A stretch of DNA of 64,000 nucleotides from Pisolithus tinctorius. Taxonomy: Eukaryota; Basidiomycota; Agaricomycetes; Boletales; Pisolithaceae. This document shows positions 59,376 through 64,000 of this stretch, one piece after another (the first letter of the stretch is position 1; each line of letters opens with the position of its first letter). The stretch covers positions 124,001-188,000 of the forward strand of contig JANFAH010000033.1 in the NCBI GenBank assembly GCA_024663395.1, read 5' to 3'. The notes beneath the pieces were generated by a model. That model had not been told where the DNA came from, did no database searches, and was given only the letters and a program-made list of their open reading frames with translations. The position numbers and the translations under genes are program-made.

Positions 59376-59611
59376 CATCAGCAACTTGACAAAATTTCTG
59401 AAGGGCTGATTTCCTTCTGACATGCTGAGGATCTGAGAAACTGAAGTTCTGAAATTCTGATTTCACATCTGATGTTCTTATGACCTGAGAAAATCTGATA
59501 TCAGAAATTATCTGAAGTTCTCAGATTTTTCAGACCATCAAACCAAAATTCAGAACATCAGAAATAAAATCAGAACATTAGAGTTTCAGATATTTTGTCA
59601 AGTTGCTGATG
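59376..59611. repeat. 236-bp MITE with perfect 20-bp terminal inverted repeats
   Basis: catcagcaacttgacaaaat at 59376-59395 is matched by its exact reverse complement attttgtcaagttgctgatg at 59592-59611. The interior is built almost wholly from short tctga/tcaga words, so it can also fold internally. No coding capacity. A target-site duplication is not obvious. It lies inside the CpG-free block. Confidence 0.7.
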
Positions 59612-59779
59612 GCTAGGTAGGGAAAAATTTGGAGACTGAAGATCTTCATTTGCAAATCTGGTAGCAGGTAACCAGCTACAAGCTCTTAAATGGAGTAGAC
59701 AAGATCAAGGCAGAGTCAATGACTATGAAGGCTGGGGTGGATATGGCCACTGAAGGGCTCAGAAGGGCATGCCGGCTAA

Positions 59780-60078
59780 CTGCAGACCAGATGGTAAGTT
59801 TTCTTAAGAGGAGGTTGAAATTAAGACTGTAAAGAAGGTCTCAGGCTTCTGTGGTAAGAAGACTGAATATTAACAAGCTAACCTGTAAAGAAGGTCTATA
59901 GTAGTACATCAGTAAGGTAGCTGTAGGGTTAATATAGTAAACATACCTCAGGCTTCTGTGGTAAGAAGACTGAGGTGCACAAGGAAAAACTAATTGCCTA
60001 AGTGCGAAGAATTATTATGTAAGCTTGTACACTGTAAGCAAATAAACATAGGGGACACATGTTCCAACACACCCCCTC
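59780..60078 (-). repeat. Probable 3' LTR of a copia element
   Basis: On the minus strand, a purine-rich tract (ctgagggggtg) just after the RNase H frame is followed by TGTTGGAACATGTG, a usual LTR start. Going into the LTR (decreasing coordinates) the motif ctcaggcttctgtggtaag with aagaagactga recurs two or three times (about 59840, 59945). The LTR outer end, near 59790, is uncertain and no second LTR was found in the window. Confidence 0.5.
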
Positions 60079-60092
60079 AGTGTAGCAAGTCT

Positions 60093-60509
60093 TTAGAAAA
60101 TAATTCCCATGCCAAGAGAAAAGCATTCATGCTTCTCGCATGACAGTCCCTTGGTGAGAACATCAGCAATCTGCTCGTTTGTAGAAATGTACTTGACATC
60201 CACTTCTCCATCTTCAACCTTCTCATGAATAAAATGATGATGAATAGCTATGTGCTTTGTGCAATCGTGGAACATTGCATTGCTCATCAGGGCTATTGCA
60301 GACTGGTTGTTGACTAGGAGGGAAGTGGGCTGTGCAGTCATATCCATATCTAGTTCATGTAGTAGTGTTCGTAGCCAAAGTATTTCTTTTGCAGCTGCCA
60401 AGACCACCATGTACTCAGCTTCTGTGCTAGACAAAGCAACAGAGGTCTGTTTCTTGGATGACCAGCTAACTGCTCCACCGGTGTCACACACCAAAGGTGT
60501 TGTGGACAT
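60093..60509 (-). mobile_element. Ty1/copia RNase H fragment
   Basis: A 138-codon minus-strand frame with the C-terminal RNase H of copia polyproteins: AVSWSSKKQTSVALSSTEAE, then YMVVLAAAKEILWLRTLL, then LLVNNQSAIALMSN (an Asn where the catalytic Asp of the usual DNQSAI motif is expected), HIAIHHHFIHEKVE, and IADVLTKGLS. No reverse transcriptase or integrase lies upstream (to the right), so this is a 5'-truncated remnant attached to the probable 3' LTR. It contains normal CpG and sits just outside the depleted block. Confidence 0.85.
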
Positions 60510-61671
60510 GGTTACAGCTGACTCTGCCTAACTCGTTGACGAGTTGCGCACAATGCCCAGGCATGCAGATGAAGACTAAAGGCCTCATGCGTAGAAAGAC
60601 TGTCGGACGTTAACAGTCATCCTTCGCACAAGAATGAGTCATCAGTGCTAAAGAGAAAAGAGGAAGCGAGTTAAGTGCATGTTAAAGGTTTTTAGTGCCC
60701 ATTGTAGGGAGCCATATACTCCCTGAGGCTGGAACAGGAATCTGTCACTAAATTCCGCAGGCCTCTACAACAAATCTGTTTCAGAATTTTTCCCGCTCAT
60801 GTGCTCGTGTTCCCTCCCAACCCCTGTTGCCTTCAGAGTTTCTACTGACCTTCTGCATGTCGCTCAGTCATCAAAACACTGATCCGGAAATTCCACATTC
60901 ACGCAGAGTCATCCAGAATTCAGTAGCCATGCCTCTGCTCAGCCACGTCACCAGTCATCTGTGCCACTTTCCTCTAAAAAACTCCACTTTCCCCTGTTGC
61001 CCTAAATTCTGCAAGCTGGACTTCGTTCCAGTATGCTATGCTCTGCCCTCCTGTGTCGCTCAGCTCCATCTCCCACTTGTACACATACTCTCATTCTGTT
61101 GGAAGGTACCCCTTACCATTGTCCCGCTCTTGCACTCATCTACTACCCACCAGTCTATTTCACGTGCATCTGTATTTCCCTGACATCTGACATCCCTTCC
61201 TTTATTTTCCGGTCTTTTGGTTTTTCTGCCCCACCTTACTCTGACTCGTACCTACTTTCCTTGTACTATATAATTCCACTATGATGTCGGAAAAATACCA
61301 CCCACCTTTGGAGTCGCTATCTGTGTGTGTTCTGCGAGTTTGAGAATTTCTAGAGTCTAAGTGCGTATATAGAGTCTACAGCATCTTCAGTGTCCCCAGA
61401 GGTCTTCATGTCTCCTGCGTCCTCCAGCCTTGCACACCTAATCCCATGTCCCTTTCGCTTCGAATTCGCTCCTCTTGACGCATAGCAACCTCTTGGAATT
61501 TCATATACCCATCTCACTGTTCCTCATGCATCTACATCTGCCTGGAATTAAATCCCATGGCTCTTGCTCGAAATTCCCCACTGCTTCTAAGCCCTTTCTC
61601 GACTTCTCCTTCCACACAGCACCCCTTGGGACGATCCTAGGGAATTCTCCCTTCACCCTTCCTCTAGTTGC
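60510..61671. other. Non-coding stretch, possibly LTR/leader of the gag element
   Basis: No supported gene. The left part (to about 60680) borders the copia fragment. From about 60780 to 61660 the sequence is C/T-rich, with a TATA-like tactatataattcc at about 61264. It leads into the gag-like ORF, so it may be the LTR or leader of that element. I found no matching copy downstream to prove an LTR. Confidence 0.4.
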
Positions 61672-63444
61672 ATGCTTCCCAGAAGTTGTGTCACACAACG
61701 TTTTGGAGCCCACCGCGAGGGGTCTGTAGATCTGGAAAGGAGATCCTTACGACCCACTCGTCAAAGAACCGAACTCGAAGAGCTCCTAGAGCCCTTCCGC
61801 AGACTATCTATTTCCTCAGCAGAAATCTTAATTCCGGTAGCTGATCCTAGAAATATTTCAGAGCCGCACTCGTCAGACTCAGATCTCGGTTTAGACGAGA
61901 TCTTTCGGAGCCCAGAGTCCCCAGCGTTTTGCCCAGTGTTTCCAGGAGGCTTCAACTTCGATGAGCCCTTCAATCCTCCCACTGAATGTCAAGAACTTTC
62001 GCCTCTCTCAGAACTAACTTCTTCATTGTCCTCACCATCCAGTGATTCAGAACTAGCCACTGAACAGCTCCTCCTTCCTTCCCACTCCCTAATCACAAAT
62101 TCTGCTATCACCCTTTCTACCCAAATACCTGTACAGAATACTCTTGCCTCGACTCTCTTGAATTCCACTCCTATCCTTCCCCGAATTCCGATCCAGATCC
62201 CCGTACCACCTTGCATAATGTCCAGAGCTAGAGACATGCCACTCAGGGGTTCTAACAAAGCCCCGAAGTTTTCCAGTTGTACCGAAGACATCACTCGCTA
62301 CCTTGAAGACGTCGAACAACTCTGTGTCAAAGCTGGCCTTGACACCAGGAAAGATAAGATCCACTGGGTCATTCGTTACGCTGACCACAATGAGGCGGAG
62401 TTTTGGTCAACCTTAGATGCCACAACTGATGGCTTCAATGACTGGGATGCGTTTTCCAAAGAACTCCTGAACTACTATCCAGGTGCCTTGGTGAAAGATT
62501 GTTGCTATGCTAAAGCCGACCTCGAAACCTTACTCTACCATCAAGTTCAGAAACCGATGGAATCACTGGAAGATCTCGGGAAATATGTCCAGGAGTTCTG
62601 ATGCATCCTTGGCCTCATCCAGAAGAAGAAGAAACTCCCTGAGGACTACATCAATGAGAAATTCCTTGAGGGGTTTCCCCCAAGATTTCGGAATTCCTTG
62701 CTCATGTGATTGCAACTCTCTGACTTAGATCATGACATTGACGAACCATGGGAGTTCGATATAGTCTATAAACACACCAACTACCTCCTCAGTGGGGCCA
62801 AATGGAACCTCCCTCGACCAGACTTGTCAGCACTGTTTCCCCAGAATTCCGCTCCATCTTCCTCGCCGGCTGTTCCTACTATCCTGAAGTGAGAGTATGT
62901 TCATGTCGCTCAGCAACCTGTTTCTACCCTGCCCCCCCAACAAGGTCAAGAAGGACAATTCTGTCGTTCCTTCGATCCATGGTGTTTCTTCTGCAGAGGA
63001 ACAGATGGGCACAGAACTGCAGAATGTGCGCTGTGTCATGAATACGTACAAGCTGGGAAATGCTCCCTGATTGGAGGGAGAGTTTTCATGCCAGACAGCT
63101 CTGATATTCCTAGGACAGCTGCAGGTCATAATTTCAAGGAAAAGATCGATAACTTCCTCGCCATGTGCAACTCGATCATTGCCTCGGCAAACCTTGTCTC
63201 AGTTCAGCGACCCGGCCAGCAGTCAACCTCATCCCATGGGCATGAAACCCCTCCCCATCTCGTCAGCACAATGTTCTTCAGCAACGAAGATGTTTCGGAA
63301 TACCAAGTCGACCTACACCCCTCTTCCTATCTAGTCGACAAAAACCTAGAGGAGGATGCTGACAAAGAAGACCAACATGCCTTAGCAAGGGCTTATGCAC
63401 AGGTTGTCAAGTCCGGGCCTACTCCGACCAACTCCGACGCTTAA
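61672..63444 (+). mobile_element. Gag-like ORF of a retrotransposon with three in-frame TGA stops
   Basis: One reading frame continues from 61672 to 63444, broken only by TGA codons at about 62599, 62707 and 62890. The first part is Ser/Pro-rich. A capsid-like region follows (DITRYLEDVEQLCVKAGL, EAEFWSTLDATTDGF, DWDAFSKELLNYYPG, INEKFLEGFPPRFR). Near 62990 a zinc-knuckle-like CFFCRGTDGHRTAEC motif occurs. The order, capsid then knuckle, indicates gag of an LTR retroelement, probably Ty3/gypsy. No protease, reverse transcriptase or integrase follows in the next 550 bp, so the element is truncated or non-autonomous. All three stops fit CGA (Arg) changed to TGA. Confidence 0.7.
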
Positions 63445-64000
63445 TAAGGTCTAGAGGAGGGTCTGGAAGCAAGTCCGACACACAGGGACAGAACTCCGAC
63501 TAGCGGAGTGTCGGCAGGAACGAAGACCGCCGAGACAAAGGCGGAGTGGAGTGAGGGCGTCAGGTTTAGCTCGTGCGCTACCCCCTTGCACGATCTCAGC
63601 CCTCGTATTTCAGAGGGAGAGTACAGACGGAGAGTCGGAGGCAACTCCAAAAGGCAGAAGACGGAATCAGAGGGAGTAGGAACTAAGTTGATATTCGTAC
63701 TGAAGAACAGTGGAGTACAGTACATGCTTTTATACTGCTACGGAGGTACAGTAACCGGAATCGGAACTGACATACGGAGACTCATAAATTTTCAAGTAAA
63801 ACTTCCTGGACGATGAATGAAGGGTAGACGGAGGACATACGAACGGGTAACACAGAACATCTAGAAAAGGAAACAGTCCAGATGCTGGACCATGCGGTGA
63901 GTGCGCTGCGGAGTACCTGACTGCGAAGGTAGTCACATGACCCCTCAGAGAACGGACCGCTTGGTCCGGTAGGAGAGGACACAAGTCCGACAGCAGTCGG
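63445..64000. other. Region downstream of gag; possible LTR sequence
   Basis: No gene. The hexamer tccgac recurs (63430, 63475, 63497, 63987). On the minus strand a TATA box (agtataaaagcatg, about 63740-63725) is followed by a possible start region, as in an LTR promoter. The window ends inside this sequence, so its identity cannot be settled. Confidence 0.35.

Larger units (their letters stand above)
50640..60000. other. CpG-depleted block
   Basis: By eye I find only about five CG dinucleotides in 9.4 kb (near 51007, 55550, 56079 and 59772), whereas flanking DNA has several per 60-bp line. TG and CA are correspondingly frequent. The left edge is sharp: lines up to about 50635 have normal CpG and the next about 370 bp have none. 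It covers the 3' half of NLR2, the decayed transposon, its nested insertion and the MITE. The pattern is what deamination of methylated CpG leaves behind. Confidence 0.85.

Overview
The window looks like nuclear DNA of an Agaricomycete (mushroom-forming basidiomycete). Genes carry many 48-60 nt GT-AG introns and lie close together on both strands. The families seen are typical of that class: NACHT-WD40 STAND proteins, a PsiD/phosphatidylserine-decarboxylase-like enzyme, a GH55 exo-beta-1,3-glucanase, an F-box/LRR-like protein and gypsy and copia retroelement pieces. The species cannot be named from sequence alone. There are no bacterial, organellar, CRISPR or rRNA features and no convincing intact tRNA.

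Layout. 1-2.2 kb: gene-free, with a 21-bp minisatellite and a diverged direct repeat. 2.2-5.8 kb (-): Rsc1/Rsc2-like chromatin remodeller (two bromodomains plus BAH). 6.4-8.1 kb (+): two-finger C2H2 factor. 10.7-13.9 kb (-): GH71/99-like hydrolase fused to a long proline-rich tail. 14.1-19.4 kb (+): complete NACHT-WD40 NLR with 14 WD repeats (NLR1). 19.6-20.5 kb (+): Yfh7-like P-loop kinase. 20.7-24.4 kb (-): GH55 glucanase. 25.5-27.3 kb: F-box protein. 27.8-28.6 kb: small basidiomycete-type protein. 29-30 kb: tandem 261-bp repeat. 30.3-31.7 kb: PsiD-like decarboxylase between diverged direct repeats. 33.3-35.3 kb: CHK1 checkpoint kinase with two GC-AG introns. 35.5-42.3 kb: a tandem pair of deaminase-MYND genes; copy B has a one-base frameshift. 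42.7-43.7 kb (-): Bud21/Utp16-like. 44.4-45.5 kb (+): four-helix membrane protein. 46.0-46.7 kb (-): PEBP. 46.8-47.8 kb (-): RS-rich protein. 48.2-52.0 kb (+): second NACHT-WD40 gene (NLR2), with only three WD repeats and a one-base frameshift in NACHT. 52-60 kb: a decayed transposon carrying a nested 1.58-kb TA-flanked foldback element and a small MITE. 60-64 kb: a copia RNase H fragment and a gag-like ORF broken by three TGA codons.

The strongest large-scale signal is an almost complete loss of CpG from about 50.64 to 60.0 kb. It starts abruptly inside NLR2. Its likely cause is deamination of methylated CpG. The two arms of the nested inverted repeat show this directly: two CpGs left in one arm are TpG in the other. 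The three gag stops also fit CGA to TGA. The 3' half of NLR2 lies inside the block, yet its reading frame is intact.

Biologically, housekeeping genes (RSC subunit, CHK1, Bud21, PEBP) alternate with rapidly evolving ones (two NLRs, the duplicated deaminase-MYND pair, the decarboxylase, the F-box gene). The best candidate for an undescribed system is the tandem deaminase-MYND pair lying between two NLR genes. Any functional link between them is inference.
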